Of a stretch of 41,142 nt of DNA, positions 17,409 through 25,441 are shown one piece after another. Source of the stretch: Sphingomonas sp. (GTDB taxonomy: Bacteria > Pseudomonadota > Alphaproteobacteria > Sphingomonadales > Sphingomonadaceae); contig JAKFUZ010000013.1 of NCBI GenBank assembly GCA_021732445.1, positions 1 through 41,142 on the forward strand, given 5' to 3'. Made by a program: the position numbers and the translations under genes. Under the pieces are notes generated by a model, which was given only the letters and a program-made list of their open reading frames with translations, made no database searches and was not told the origin of the DNA. Numbering within the stretch: position 1 is the first letter of the stretch; each line of letters starts with the position of its first letter.

Positions 17409-18799
17409 CGCAGCCGCCAGCGGCCACCCGCATCGAAAGCGATTCTTTCGGGCCAATTGCGGTGCCGGCCAGCGCCTATTGGGGCGCGCAGACGCAGCGT
17501 TCCATCCACAATTTCCCGTTTGCCGCCTCGGAGCGGATGCCGATCGCGATCATCCACGCGCTTGCCATGGTCAAACAGGCCGCTGCCCGGGTGAACCGCG
17601 CGCACGGCCTGCCCGCCGACATCGCCGATGCTATTGACGCGGCGGCGGCAGAAGTCGCGAGCGGCAAGCTGGACGACCAGTTTCCGCTCGTCATCTGGCA
17701 GACAGGATCGGGCACCCAGTCCAACATGAACGTGAACGAAGTGATCGCGGGTCGAGCCAATGAAATGCTCACCGGCAGGCGCGGCGGCAAGGCGCCGGTG
17801 CACCCCAACGATCACGTCAACCTGAGCCAGTCGTCCAACGACAGCTTCCCAACCGCAATGCATATTGCGGTGGTGGCTGCGATCCGGGAGCGGCTGCAAC
17901 CTGCACTGATCGGGCTCTCGGGCGCGCTCGACGACAAGGCTGAAGCATGGGCCGATATCGTCAAGATCGGGCGCACCCACCTGCAAGACGCAACGCCGTT
18001 GACGCTGGGGCAGGAATTTTCAGGCTATGCAACGCAACTCGCGAAGGCGAGCGTTCGGATAAGTGGCAGCAGCACCGATGTATTCGCGTTGGCGCAAGGC
18101 GGTACTGCCGTCGGGACCGGCCTGAATGCGCCGCCCGGTTTTGCCGAGGCATTCGCGACCGAGGTGAGCGGCCTGCTCGCGATTGAGTTTCGGACCGCCG
18201 AAAACAAGTTTGAAGCGCTGGCGACCAATGATGCCCTCGTGGAGCTGTCGGGCGCCCTCAACACGCTCGCCGTTGCGCTCACCAAAATTGCCAACGACAT
18301 AAGGCTGCTCGGCTCTGGCCCGCGCGCCGGGCTTGGCGAATTGCGGCTCCCCGAAAATGAACCCGGCAGCTCGATCATGCCGGGCAAGGTCAACCCGACG
18401 CAGTGCGAAATGCTGACGATGGTGGCCGCCCAAGTGATCGGCAACCATCAGGCCATCACCGTCGGCGGGATGCAGGGGCACCTCGAACTCAACGTGTTCA
18501 AGCCAATGATCGGTGCAGCGCTGCTCCGCTCGATTGATCTGCTGGCGGTCGGCATGGCCAGCTTTACCGAGCGCTGTGTTGACGGCCTTGAGCCTGACCG
18601 GGTGCGCATCGCCGACCTGCTTGACCGGTCGCTGATGCTGGTGACGGCACTCGTGCCCGAAATCGGTTACGACAATGCCGCCAAGATCGCCAAGCACGCG
18701 CATGTGCATGGGCTGACGCTGCGGCAGGCCGGTCTCGCCCTGGGCCTGGTCGATGCCGCGACCTTCGACCGGCTGGTACGACCGGAAAACATGGTTTGA
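17405..18799 (+). CDS. fumC: Fumarate hydratase, class II
   Basis: A 464-residue iron-free fumarase, converting fumarate to malate in the citric acid cycle; active as a homotetramer in the cytoplasm. The signature [11 protein letters not shown] is present, with [14 protein letters not shown] and [11 protein letters not shown] as further active-site loops. The ATG overlaps the upstream NTF2-like gene by 4 bases. Argininosuccinate lyase and aspartase share the fold, but motif choice and length fit FumC. Confidence 0.96.
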   Translation: MTQPPAATRIESDSFGPIAVPASAYWGAQTQRSIHNFPFAASERMPIAIIHALAMVKQAAARVNRAHGLPADIADAIDAAAAEVASGKLDDQFPLVIWQTGSGTQSNMNVNEVIAGRANEMLTGRRGGKAPVHPNDHVNLSQSSNDSFPTAMHIAVVAAIRERLQPALIGLSGALDDKAEAWADIVKIGRTHLQDATPLTLGQEFSGYATQLAKASVRISGSSTDVFALAQGGTAVGTGLNAPPGFAEAFATEVSGLLAIEFRTAENKFEALATNDALVELSGALNTLAVALTKIANDIRLLGSGPRAGLGELRLPENEPGSSIMPGKVNPTQCEMLTMVAAQVIGNHQAITVGGMQGHLELNVFKPMIGAALLRSIDLLAVGMASFTERCVDGLEPDRVRIADLLDRSLMLVTALVPEIGYDNAAKIAKHAHVHGLTLRQAGLALGLVDAATFDRLVRPENMV

Positions 18800-18847
18800 G
18801 CGGCACGCGCTCTTGACGAAGCGGTCGCGCGCGCGGCACTAGCGGTT

Positions 18848-19495
18848 ATGGAACAGGCCGTGCACGATCCCCATCAGTTTAATCGGCGCGGCGTCTTGTT
18901 CGTGCTGTCGTCTCCATCAGGCGCCGGCAAATCGACCATCGCGCGCAAGCTGCTTGCCGATGAGCCTGACCTCGACATGTCGGTGTCGGCCACGACACGC
19001 CCGATCAGGCCCGGTGAGCGCGACGGGGTCGATTATCATTTTGTGAGCCTCGACCAGTTTCGCCAGATGGCTGCCAACCATGAATTTCTGGAATGGGCAC
19101 ACGTTTTTGGGCATCGCTACGGGACGCCCAGGGCGCAGGTCGAGGCGCTGCTGGCCGCCGGCAAGGACGTGCTGTTCGATATTGACTGGCAGGGCGCGCA
19201 GCAGCTTTTCCAGATCGCCGGCGGTGATGTCGTGCGTGTGTTCATCCTGCCGCCGTCAATGGAGGAATTGCACGAGCGCCTCATCCGCCGCGCGACCGAC
19301 AGCGACGACGTCATCAACGCCCGCATGCAGCGCGCCGCAAGCGAAGTCAGCCACTGGGACGGTTATGATTATGTGCTGGTCAACGACGATGTCGAGCAGT
19401 GCATCGCCGGCGTAAAAACCATTCTCGCGGCCGAACGGCTAAAGCGCTCGCGCCAGACCGGGCTGATCGGGTTTATCCGCAAATTGCTGAAATAA
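18848..19495 (+). CDS. gmk: Guanylate kinase
   Basis: A 215-residue enzyme that phosphorylates GMP to GDP. The P-loop SSPSGAGKST is at residues 21-30 and the GMP-binding region includes SATTRPIRPGERDGVDYHF. It lies 48 bases after fumC on the same strand. Its stop directly abuts the stop of the convergent atp12 gene, with no base between. Confidence 0.97.
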   Translation: MEQAVHDPHQFNRRGVLFVLSSPSGAGKSTIARKLLADEPDLDMSVSATTRPIRPGERDGVDYHFVSLDQFRQMAANHEFLEWAHVFGHRYGTPRAQVEALLAAGKDVLFDIDWQGAQQLFQIAGGDVVRVFILPPSMEELHERLIRRATDSDDVINARMQRAASEVSHWDGYDYVLVNDDVEQCIAGVKTILAAERLKRSRQTGLIGFIRKLLK

Positions 19496-20188
19496 TCAGT
19501 CGAGCAGCGCGAGGAAGCGGCACGCGGCGTCAAATTCTGCGCGGTGGGCGTCGCGCGCGTCGATCGCCAGGGCGTCATCGCCCCATTTTTCCGCCTGCCA
19601 CGTCTCGTCGATCTGCGCTGCGTGCCACACGGTGCCGGCGGGTGCGGCGCCCTCGATCAGGGCCAGCGCCGCAATCAGCGATCCGGTGATCGAGACGACA
19701 GGCGCCAGCCCCGCCAGTTCAAACGGCGTGCGCGCAGCGGTCGCGGCGGCAAGCCGGGCCAGCGTTTCGGGCGGCTGGGCGCGGTGGACGATGCCGGTCG
19801 TCACATGCAACGCCACATCATAGCGGGCCTGTGCCCAGGCGAGCAGCGGATCCCAGGCCGCCTCCTGCCGCGCGACCAGCGCCGCCGGGCCGTCCGCCCG
19901 GTAGCAGAGCAAATCGCTCCCGGCATAGGCCGCAAGGGGGGCCGCAAAGGCCGCCGGGTCAGGGGTGATTGCCTCGATGGCGGCATTGGCAAGCCCCGTC
20001 AGCCGCATCGCACCGGGGGTAATTTCACCGGTCACCGCGCGCCACTCGGCCGCAATTGCCTCTGCCAGCCGATGGTGGGGCATGACGAGGGGCAAGCGGC
20101 CGGGCGTGCGCACCGGGCGCCCGTCGAGCGCGATGCCGTGCCCGTCGTCTGCCGCGACGACCGATACCGTCGTCCAGAACCGCTTCAT
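19496..20188 (-). CDS. ATP12 family F1-ATPase assembly chaperone
   Basis: A 230-residue homolog of mitochondrial Atp12, which binds the F1 alpha subunit during ATP synthase assembly; homologs are a hallmark of alphaproteobacteria. Family traits visible: the N-terminal strand pair with LDGRPVRTPGRLPL, the AIAAEWRAV helix, SDLLCYRADGP and the WDPLLAWA helix. The ATG at 20188 overlaps the upstream small membrane protein gene by 4 bases (ATGA); the frame is open further upstream only as a shadow. Last gene of a six- or seven-gene operon. Confidence 0.92.
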   Translation of the reverse strand: MKRFWTTVSVVAADDGHGIALDGRPVRTPGRLPLVMPHHRLAEAIAAEWRAVTGEITPGAMRLTGLANAAIEAITPDPAAFAAPLAAYAGSDLLCYRADGPAALVARQEAAWDPLLAWAQARYDVALHVTTGIVHRAQPPETLARLAAATAARTPFELAGLAPVVSITGSLIAALALIEGAAPAGTVWHAAQIDETWQAEKWGDDALAIDARDAHRAEFDAACRFLALLD

Positions 20189-20406
20189 GGCCCGGGCGGT
20201 GTTCGCCAGCGGTGCGCCAGCGCCCTGGGCAGGGTGGCCATCACCACCATTGCCGACACGACGATGGCGATCCCCAGCAGCTTGGGCGGCAGCGTCTGCG
20301 CCCTGCCCAGGATCACGACGCCGAACACCGCGCCAAACGCGCCCGCCAGCCGCGCGGCAGACAGGAGGAAATAGCGGTTGCGGGCGGTGATGTCTTCGGG
20401 TGTCAT
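20185..20406 (-). CDS. 73-residue membrane protein
   Basis: A small protein with two predicted membrane helices (residues 13-34 and 43-60) and a basic/Pro C-terminus. It overlaps the HAD gene by 4 bases upstream and atp12 by 4 bases downstream, so it is translationally coupled to both. The coupling and absence of frame decay support a real gene. I do not recognise the family. A role near ATP synthase assembly is conceivable from context only. Confidence 0.78.
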   Translation of the reverse strand: MTPEDITARNRYFLLSAARLAGAFGAVFGVVILGRAQTLPPKLLGIAIVVSAMVVMATLPRALAHRWRTPPGP

Positions 20407-21065
20407 GATGCCTCCAGCGCGCCGATGAGCGCGCCAACGCCCTCGACGACGATATGGGCGCCCGCCGCGTGCAGTTCGTCAGCCGGGTGATAGCCCCATG
20501 CCACGCCCACCGCGCGCGCGCCTGCTGCCCGCGCCATCGCCATGTCGAAGCTGGTGTCGCCGATCATCACCGTCGTGGCGGGTGCCGCGCCGGCATCGGC
20601 CATCGCAGCGTCGATCATCGAGGGGTGGGGCTTGGACGGGTGGCGGTCCGCCGTTTGCAGCGTGATGAAATACTTTGCGATGCCGTGGTGCGCCAGAATG
20701 CGCGCCAGCCCCCGGTCCGACTTGCCGGTCGCCACGCCCATTGCCCAGCCGGCTGCCGCCAGCGTTTCCAGCGTGTCGGCGATGCCCTGATAGAGCGGTT
20801 CCTCACCCATTGCGCCTTCGCCGCGCAGGCGAAAAAAGGCGGTGCGATATGCCTCGGCAACGGCCTGATGCTGGGCATTGTCGGCGCCCGGCAGCAGCGC
20901 GGCCATCGCCTCAACGAGGCTCAGGCCCACGATGCGGCGAATGGCGCTGCGCGGCGGCGGCACCAGCGCGTGCGCCTCAAAAGCGTGTTCGACGGCGGCG
21001 CAGATGTTCGCCTGGCTGTCCACCAGCGTGCCGTCACAGTCGAAAATGGCCAGTCTTACGGTCAC
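20403..21065 (-). CDS. HAD family phosphatase (phosphoglycolate phosphatase-like)
   Basis: A 220-residue HAD-superfamily hydrolase with a C1-type alpha-helical cap. Motif I is FDCDGTLVDSQ (nucleophile Asp about 9), motif II ATGKS, motif III Lys in HPSKPHPSM, and motif IV IGDTSFDM. This matches Gph-like enzymes that remove phosphate from phosphoglycolate or related small metabolites. Start GTG at 21065. It overlaps the next gene by 4 bases. Confidence 0.9.
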   Translation of the reverse strand: MTVRLAIFDCDGTLVDSQANICAAVEHAFEAHALVPPPRSAIRRIVGLSLVEAMAALLPGADNAQHQAVAEAYRTAFFRLRGEGAMGEEPLYQGIADTLETLAAAGWAMGVATGKSDRGLARILAHHGIAKYFITLQTADRHPSKPHPSMIDAAMADAGAAPATTVMIGDTSFDMAMARAAGARAVGVAWGYHPADELHAAGAHIVVEGVGALIGALEAS

Positions 21066-21091
21066 GACGCGGCGCTATACCCTGTTTTGCG

Positions 21092-21307
21092 TCAATTGGC
21101 CGAAAGCCGCCGCGCGAGCCAGTCCCATAGCAGAAAGGTAACGCCCCAGAACGGGTAGATGCCATATAGCATGTCGCTGCCCGACTGCGCCCGGCGGTCG
21201 ATCGCCCAGCCGACTTGCAGCATGAAGGCAAGCGCGGCGAGCGTAATTGCCCATCCCAGCAACGAGGTGGGGCGGTGAAGCGGCCCGGCTTTGGCAAAGG
21301 CGGTCAT
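21092..21307 (-). CDS. 71-residue membrane protein
   Basis: A small protein with two predicted membrane helices (residues 17-36 and 47-62), separated by DRRAQSGSD. The ATG at 21307 follows an AGGCTCCCATGGC stretch that is not a clear binding site, so the start may be nearby rather than exact. It lies 64 bases after the pseudouridine synthase gene and 26 before the HAD gene in the same operon. Family not recognised; the amphipathic middle and C-terminal WLARRLSAN suggest an inner-membrane protein. Confidence 0.7.
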   Translation of the reverse strand: MTAFAKAGPLHRPTSLLGWAITLAALAFMLQVGWAIDRRAQSGSDMLYGIYPFWGVTFLLWDWLARRLSAN

Positions 21308-21371
21308 TGGCAAAGGCTCCCATGGCGCGGCAGGCGCATGATAGGCGGCACGGTCAGCGCTTGCCAAGCGA

Positions 21372-22463
21372 TCATTGCCGCTGCCGCCCGCGCCGTTCGC
21401 CTTTGCGCTCCTTGCGCCGGGCCTTGGCGATATTGGCGGTGGCGCGGCGCTTGCCTTCGGCGGTTGCGCTGAATTTAGGCTCGTCGAGCGGCAGCGCATT
21501 GCCCAGCGCTTCGTCAAACCCCAGCAGCGCCATGCTTTCGGCAAAATGCTGGGGCAGGCCGGCGGTTACATCGACCTGCCCGCCATCCGGATGGTCAATG
21601 CGGAGCCGGCGGGCGTGCAAATGCATTTTGCGGCTGACGCCTCCGGTGAGAAACGCCGCTTGCCCGCCATATTTGCCGTCGCCCACAATCGGGTGGCCAA
21701 TCGCTGCCAGATGCACGCGAAGCTGGTGCGTGCGCCCGGTATAGGGTTGCAGCTCAACCCAGGCAGCGCGGTTGCCCGCCCGTTCGACCACGCGGTAGCG
21801 CGTGCGCGCGGGGCTGCCCTCGGCCTCGTCGACATGCATCTTTTCGCCGCCTGAGCCGGGTTGCTTGGCGATCGGCAGGTCGATCATCCCGTCATGAATA
21901 TCGGGCACCCCGACCACCAGCGCCCAATAGACTTTGCGCGCGGTTCGGCTCGAAAAGGCCTTGGCGAAATGCCCCGCCGCTCGTGCCCCCCGTGCCACCA
22001 GCAGGGCGCCCGACGTATCCTTGTCGAGGCGGTGGACAAGCTTTGGCCGGCCGTCGCTGCCAAAGCGCAGCCCGTCGAGCAGATGGTCGACATGCTCGGT
22101 CGTCTTGGTGCCGCCCTGCGTGGCGAGGCCGGGCGGCTTGTTGAGCACAATGGCGGCCGCGTCTTTGTGGATCACCAGTTCTTGCACAAACGCGATTTCG
22201 TCGGGCGAAAGCGGGGCGCGGTCGCGCGTCTTTGGGGCATTGTCGCGCGCTGGTTCGGCTGGGGGCACGCGCATCATTTGCCCAGCGACGAGCCGGTCGC
22301 CCGGCGTTGCGCGCGCGCCGTCGATCCGTAATTGGCCGGTGCGCGCCCATTTCGCGACGGTGGTAAAGCTCGTTTCGGGCAAATGTCGCTTGAACCAGCG
22401 ATCGAGCCGGATGCCATCGTCATCGGCCGCGATGGTGAACTGCCGCACCTCGCCCGCGCTCAT
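21372..22463 (-). CDS. RluA-family 23S rRNA pseudouridine synthase
   Basis: A 363-residue synthase that isomerises uridine to pseudouridine in rRNA, most like RluC. Residues 7-65 form an S4-like RNA-binding domain. The catalytic motif is HRLDKDTSG (144-152) with Asp147. The basic tail of about 20 residues (RRKERKGERRGR) is an unusual extension that probably helps RNA binding. The ATG at 22463 overlaps the crcB stop as ATGA; the GTG at 22469 would add two residues. RluC versus RluD cannot be decided from the sequence alone. Confidence 0.92.
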   Translation of the reverse strand: MSAGEVRQFTIAADDDGIRLDRWFKRHLPETSFTTVAKWARTGQLRIDGARATPGDRLVAGQMMRVPPAEPARDNAPKTRDRAPLSPDEIAFVQELVIHKDAAAIVLNKPPGLATQGGTKTTEHVDHLLDGLRFGSDGRPKLVHRLDKDTSGALLVARGARAAGHFAKAFSSRTARKVYWALVVGVPDIHDGMIDLPIAKQPGSGGEKMHVDEAEGSPARTRYRVVERAGNRAAWVELQPYTGRTHQLRVHLAAIGHPIVGDGKYGGQAAFLTGGVSRKMHLHARRLRIDHPDGGQVDVTAGLPQHFAESMALLGFDEALGNALPLDEPKFSATAEGKRRATANIAKARRKERKGERRGRQRQ

Positions 22464-22837
22464 GCCCACCCCCGTGCGAGGGCCAGCCCGCCGAACAGCG
22501 CGAGCGCCGGCGCGATAACAGATAGCACCGCATAGCCCGCCGCCATGCCGGTCGCGCCGCGTTCGATCATCAGCACCAGTTCCAGCGAAAACGCGGAGAA
22601 TGTCGTGAACCCGCCCAGCACGCCCACCGCCAGCAACAGCCTGGCCTGCTCATGAAGGTCCGGGCCGCGCGCGAGCGCACCCATCAGCAGCCCCATCGCC
22701 AGGCCGCCGAGCACGTTGACGGCGAGCGTGCCCCATGGATAACCGCTGCCCAGCAGCCACAGCAGCAGCGTGCCGACCAGATAGCGAAGCCCGGCGCCCA
22801 CCGCGCCGCCCGCCATCACAAGACCCAGGGAAATCAT
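22460..22837 (-). CDS. crcB: Fluoride channel CrcB/Fluc
   Basis: A 125-residue inner-membrane protein with four helices that exports fluoride as a dual-topology dimer. Family motifs are GGAVGAGLRY near the start, GTLAVNVLG in helix 2, and GGFTTFSAFSLE with the conserved Phe/Thr/Ser that line the pore. It overlaps the rluA-type gene by 4 bases. No fluoride riboswitch was seen in the 51 bases upstream. Confidence 0.95.
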   Translation of the reverse strand: MISLGLVMAGGAVGAGLRYLVGTLLLWLLGSGYPWGTLAVNVLGGLAMGLLMGALARGPDLHEQARLLLAVGVLGGFTTFSAFSLELVLMIERGATGMAAGYAVLSVIAPALALFGGLALARGWA

Positions 22838-22888
22838 GACAGCGCGTTAGCGCGAATGGACCGGCCGTGCAAAGCCGCGATGGCGCGG

Positions 22889-23662
22889 CTAGTTGATGCC
22901 GCTCAGCACCAGGTCGACGTCGCTGCCCCGGTCATCGCGCGGGGACACGAAAACAACCACCGAAGCCGTGCCGCGCGTGCCCGACACGACATGGTCGTCG
23001 CCCTGCGCATGGTGTTCCGCCGCAAAGCCTGCACGCCGGGCGCTGGCATAATAAAAGTCGATGAGTGTTTGTGGCGCCGCGCCGCTTGCAAAACTTATGA
23101 TCCGCAGCGCGCAGCCGCCCGTCATGTTGGCGGCCGCCTCGCTTACTCTGGCGTCGCGGTAGAGCGGGAAGGCGGCGGGCAAATTCTGCGCCCAGCGGGT
23201 TGAATAGCCGATGCCGGCGGCGCAGTCGCGCGTCGGGCGGTCGTGCTGGCGAGCGGCCAGACCGCGCAGGGTGAGCGCGTCGCGCCTTGTGCCGCATTGC
23301 GGGCAATCTGCGCTGGGCGCCGGCGCCGGCGCGACGGTCTGGCTGGTCTCGACACCGCGGGCTGCGGCGCTTGCGTCGGCCCCCGTGACGACGGCTGCAT
23401 CCGGCGGTGCCGGCGCGGCATAGGGCCGGGACGGCGGACGCACCGCATCGAGATTGGCCTGGCCGATAAGCGCTGGATCAACCATGATCTGGTCATGCAG
23501 GGCGCTGGCCAGCGCCGGGTCGCGCGCCAGGCTGGCATTGCTGTCGGCGAGTTCCGCGTCAAGCGCATTCAGGTCGCGCGCCGCATCATCCCGGCCGCCA
23601 CCGCACGCGGCCAGCGACAGGCTGAGCAGGCCGGCTGCCAGACGGACGGATCGTGAAACCAT
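22889..23662 (-). CDS. Hypothetical lipoprotein
   Basis: A 257-residue protein with a lipoprotein signal peptide (lipobox L-A-A-C, Cys20, then GGG). Residues 25-75 are predicted helical and acidic, then an Ala/Pro-rich linker, then a C-terminal domain from about 115 with CPQC and two further cysteines that could form disulfides. The C-terminal part (FPLYRDARVSEAAAN and DFYYASARRAGF) is the best-ordered part. Function unknown. GGGAGC precedes the ATG. It is the first gene of the minus-strand block. Confidence 0.8.
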   Translation of the reverse strand: MVSRSVRLAAGLLSLSLAACGGGRDDAARDLNALDAELADSNASLARDPALASALHDQIMVDPALIGQANLDAVRPPSRPYAAPAPPDAAVVTGADASAAARGVETSQTVAPAPAPSADCPQCGTRRDALTLRGLAARQHDRPTRDCAAGIGYSTRWAQNLPAAFPLYRDARVSEAAANMTGGCALRIISFASGAAPQTLIDFYYASARRAGFAAEHHAQGDDHVVSGTRGTASVVVFVSPRDDRGSDVDLVLSGIN

Positions 23663-23753
23663 GTGCGCTCCCGCTATCGCCGCCGGTAATGACGGATCGG
23701 TGTTAAGAAACGGTATGGCGCGCCCCTCACCCCCATTGCGGCACCGAATTCGC

Positions 23754-23782
23754 TTGCCGGGCAGGTGTATTATTGTTATATA
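23754..23782 (+). promoter_or_regulatory. Sigma-70-like promoter for a possible leaderless mRNA
   Basis: TTGCCG (23754-23759) and TATATA (23777-23782) are separated by 17 bases. The ATGATG begins at 23789, 6 bases past the -10 box, where transcription itself should start. No ribosome binding site could fit. Confidence 0.5.
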
Positions 23783-23788
23783 GCACTC

Positions 23789-24010
23789 ATGATGAACCTG
23801 CTCTCAATTCTCACTGGCCTCGTCGCGCTTGTTATCGCGGCCATTGGCCTTGTTCCGCTGCTCGGCTGGCTCAACTGGCTGGCCTTGCCGATTGCCGCGG
23901 TTGGCGCCGGCATGGGGATGCTGTCGTCGCACACCGGCGGGCGCAACCTGAATATGCTGGTCCTTATGCTTGGCGGGGTTCGGCTGTGGCTGGGTTTCGG
24001 CATCCTCTGA
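23789..24010 (+). CDS. 73-residue membrane protein, likely leaderless
   Basis: A very hydrophobic small protein with two predicted membrane helices (residues 6-26 and 28-47, then a third weak one at 56-73) joined by short loops, one being SSHTGGRN. The frame opens at 23765, but the tandem ATGs at 23789 and 23792 are the first with a promoter in place. It stands alone, divergent from the lipoprotein gene. A 14-base tandem duplication covers its stop codon. Family not recognised. Confidence 0.72.
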   Translation: MMNLLSILTGLVALVIAAIGLVPLLGWLNWLALPIAAVGAGMGMLSSHTGGRNLNMLVLMLGGVRLWLGFGIL

Positions 24011-24025
24011 TCGGCATCCTCTGAT
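23998..24025. repeat. 14-base tandem duplication over a stop codon
   Basis: CGGCATCCTCTGAT occurs twice in direct succession (23998-24011 and 24012-24025), followed by five bases of a third copy. The first copy carries the last codons and the TGA of the small membrane protein gene. The reading is unchanged since the duplication falls behind the stop. Confidence 0.9.
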
Positions 24026-24090
24026 CGGCAGCCGGTGCCCCCGGTCGGCGTGGCACCCGCGGCCCGCCGCATATGCCCCCGCCAAACGCC

Positions 24091-24405
24091 TTATCGGCAG
24101 CGCTTTTTTGCCGTGATCGTGCGGTCGACCGCCCGCCCTGCAAAGGCGCCCCCGACCGCACCGAGCAAGGTGCCGACGGTCCGGTCGCCGTGCGTGTCGA
24201 AGGTGCGCCCCACCAGCGCGCCGCCGACGCCGCCCGCAATCAGCCCGACTGTGCCGTCGGAATGGCGGCAATAGGTCTTGCCGTTGCGGGTATAGACGCG
24301 CGGCGTGACCTGCTTGTCGCTCGCCATCGCTGTCGCCGGCGCCACAAGCGTCGTAGCAGGGGCGATCAGCGCCAGCGCACCCAGGACCATCAGATAGTTT
24401 TTCAT
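24091..24405 (-). CDS. Glycine-zipper 2TM domain protein
   Basis: A 104-residue exported protein. Residues 1-28 are a signal peptide ending in ATAMA. The mature part holds a glycine-zipper segment in two GxxxG-rich helices (GLIAGGVGGALVGRT and GTLLGAVGGAFAGRA), as in the Rick_17kDa/SlyB outer-membrane lipoprotein families, but there is no lipobox. GGAGTGAG precedes the ATG. It may sit in or at a membrane of the envelope; function unknown. Confidence 0.85.
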   Translation of the reverse strand: MKNYLMVLGALALIAPATTLVAPATAMASDKQVTPRVYTRNGKTYCRHSDGTVGLIAGGVGGALVGRTFDTHGDRTVGTLLGAVGGAFAGRAVDRTITAKKRCR

Positions 24406-24535
24406 GCACTCACTCCACTTGCTGGCGGATACTGATTACATAACGCGCCGACGGCAAAAGATGTTGCATGAAGGCGCAAAATAACCAGGACGCAGCGTCG
24501 CTGCGCCCCCGGCAGCCAGCGCGGTGGCGAAATTT

Positions 24536-24562
24536 TCATCCACAATATTCACGTTATCCACA
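24536..24562 (+). promoter_or_regulatory. Pair of DnaA-box-like sites
   Basis: TTATCCACA (24554-24562) matches the DnaA box consensus exactly. TCATCCACA (24536-24544), 18 bases upstream in the same direction, differs at one base. Two GANTC sites follow at 24576 and 24592. DnaA binding is plausible; a replication origin is not shown. Confidence 0.4.
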
Positions 24563-25136
24563 GCTAACGTTACGCGATTCGGGCTTGGCGCGACTCGGTA
24601 TTAGTGACAGCATCATGACTGTAAGCAACGGGTCGAGAGTTAGGAAACTAGCGCAACATCAGGTGCTTAGGCCGAGGAAAAATGTTGGTGCCGCAAGGAA
24701 ACCACGGATTTTCTGGGTCGGTTGCTGATCGGTGGATGGGCGCCTTGGCCGGTTGCGCGAGCACAGGCTGGGGAGGCACGGAGATTGGGCTGGCAACCAA
24801 GGCTTTCAGGGCACCGAAAGGCGTCGTGGAAGGGGCAAACGGCGCGGCGCGGCACGGGCATCCGCAAGGAAGCAACGGCGCGCGGCAAAGGGAGCCGCAA
24901 ACGCGAAGCGGATGGCGCTTGTCGCCGGATGTGGAGCATGCCGCCGAAACCAGAAGGCGCGGGCGACTCGCAAGAGGCGCCAAGCGGATCGAAGTCCGGC
25001 GACCGGGGGCCGGCAGCAATGCTGGCCCCCAATTGCGTTTTGGCGCCCGCTTCGCCCGGATGTGACGGGTGCGCCTCGCAAAGACGAGCGCGGCGTTGAT
25101 TTTCCCGCCGGGGCGCTGCGCATGCCGGGTACGGTA

Positions 25137-25253
25137 GGTATCGAAGGTATCTTGGGTATCGGGCTTGCCGCCTGATCCCCCATCGGGACCGGTATCGTAT
25201 GTGCCGCAGGCATCGGGCTTGCTGCCCGATCCCCCATCGGGACCGGTATCGTA
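25137..25253. repeat. Short direct repeats with 9-base periodicity
   Basis: Two 42-base direct copies (25158-25199 and 25212-25253) differ at two positions and are 54 bases apart. The word GGTATC recurs at 25137, 25146, 25155, 25191 and 25245, with every spacing a multiple of nine. Minus-strand translation gives Asp-Thr every third residue, but no coding signal supports it. Confidence 0.85.
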
Positions 25254-25388
25254 CAGCGCCGCGCGCCGGGACCGCGCCTGAGTGCCCATCCGCCTCGTCT
25301 GGCCTTCCGGGCACGTGGGCGCATCCAGGCGGTAGCGCGACACAGGGTTAGTGCCGCGCCCGCAAGGTCAGCCACCGCGCGCCAGAAG

Positions 25389-25426
25389 GGGCCGGGCCGA
25401 TGCGCCGGCCGCCAACCGCCCGGCCC
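25389..25426 (-). terminator. Possible hairpin downstream of the GNAT gene
   Basis: A 9-base-pair GC-rich stem (25389-25397 with 25418-25426) with a 20-base loop lies 16 bases past the GNAT stop. No T tract follows on that strand. Confidence 0.25.
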
Positions 25427-25441
25427 GCCCCACCGCCGGCA

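Larger units (their letters stand above)
24406..25441. other. 1.0-kb stretch without a convincing gene
   Basis: Between two minus-strand genes. Open frames exist in several frames at once on both strands (the longest on the minus strand at 24648-25343), which is what GC-rich non-coding DNA looks like, and none has a recognisable domain. The left part has two DnaA-box-like sites. The right part has a 42-base direct repeat and a GGTATC word spaced in multiples of nine. A hairpin of 11 pairs with a GCAA tetraloop lies at 25005-25030. I see no tRNA, tmRNA, RNase P RNA or 6S RNA signature. Confidence 0.6.

Noticed and set aside
22838..22888. Fluoride riboswitch upstream of crcB
   Set aside because: The interval is short and lacks the conserved pseudoknot bases; transcription likely enters from the lipoprotein gene.
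24406..24700. Chromosomal replication origin
   Set aside because: Only two DnaA-like boxes, no AT-rich unwinding region of note, and none of the usual alphaproteobacterial origin neighbours.
24648..25343. 231-residue minus-strand open frame in the 1-kb gap
   Set aside because: Two other minus-strand frames are open over the same stretch, the amino-acid content is Arg/Pro/Ala/Ser heavy without a pattern, and there is no domain or ribosome binding site.
24406..25441. tmRNA, RNase P RNA or 6S RNA in the gene-free block
   Set aside because: I looked for the tag-coding reading, the conserved RNase P core and a long 6S-like bulged helix, and saw none.
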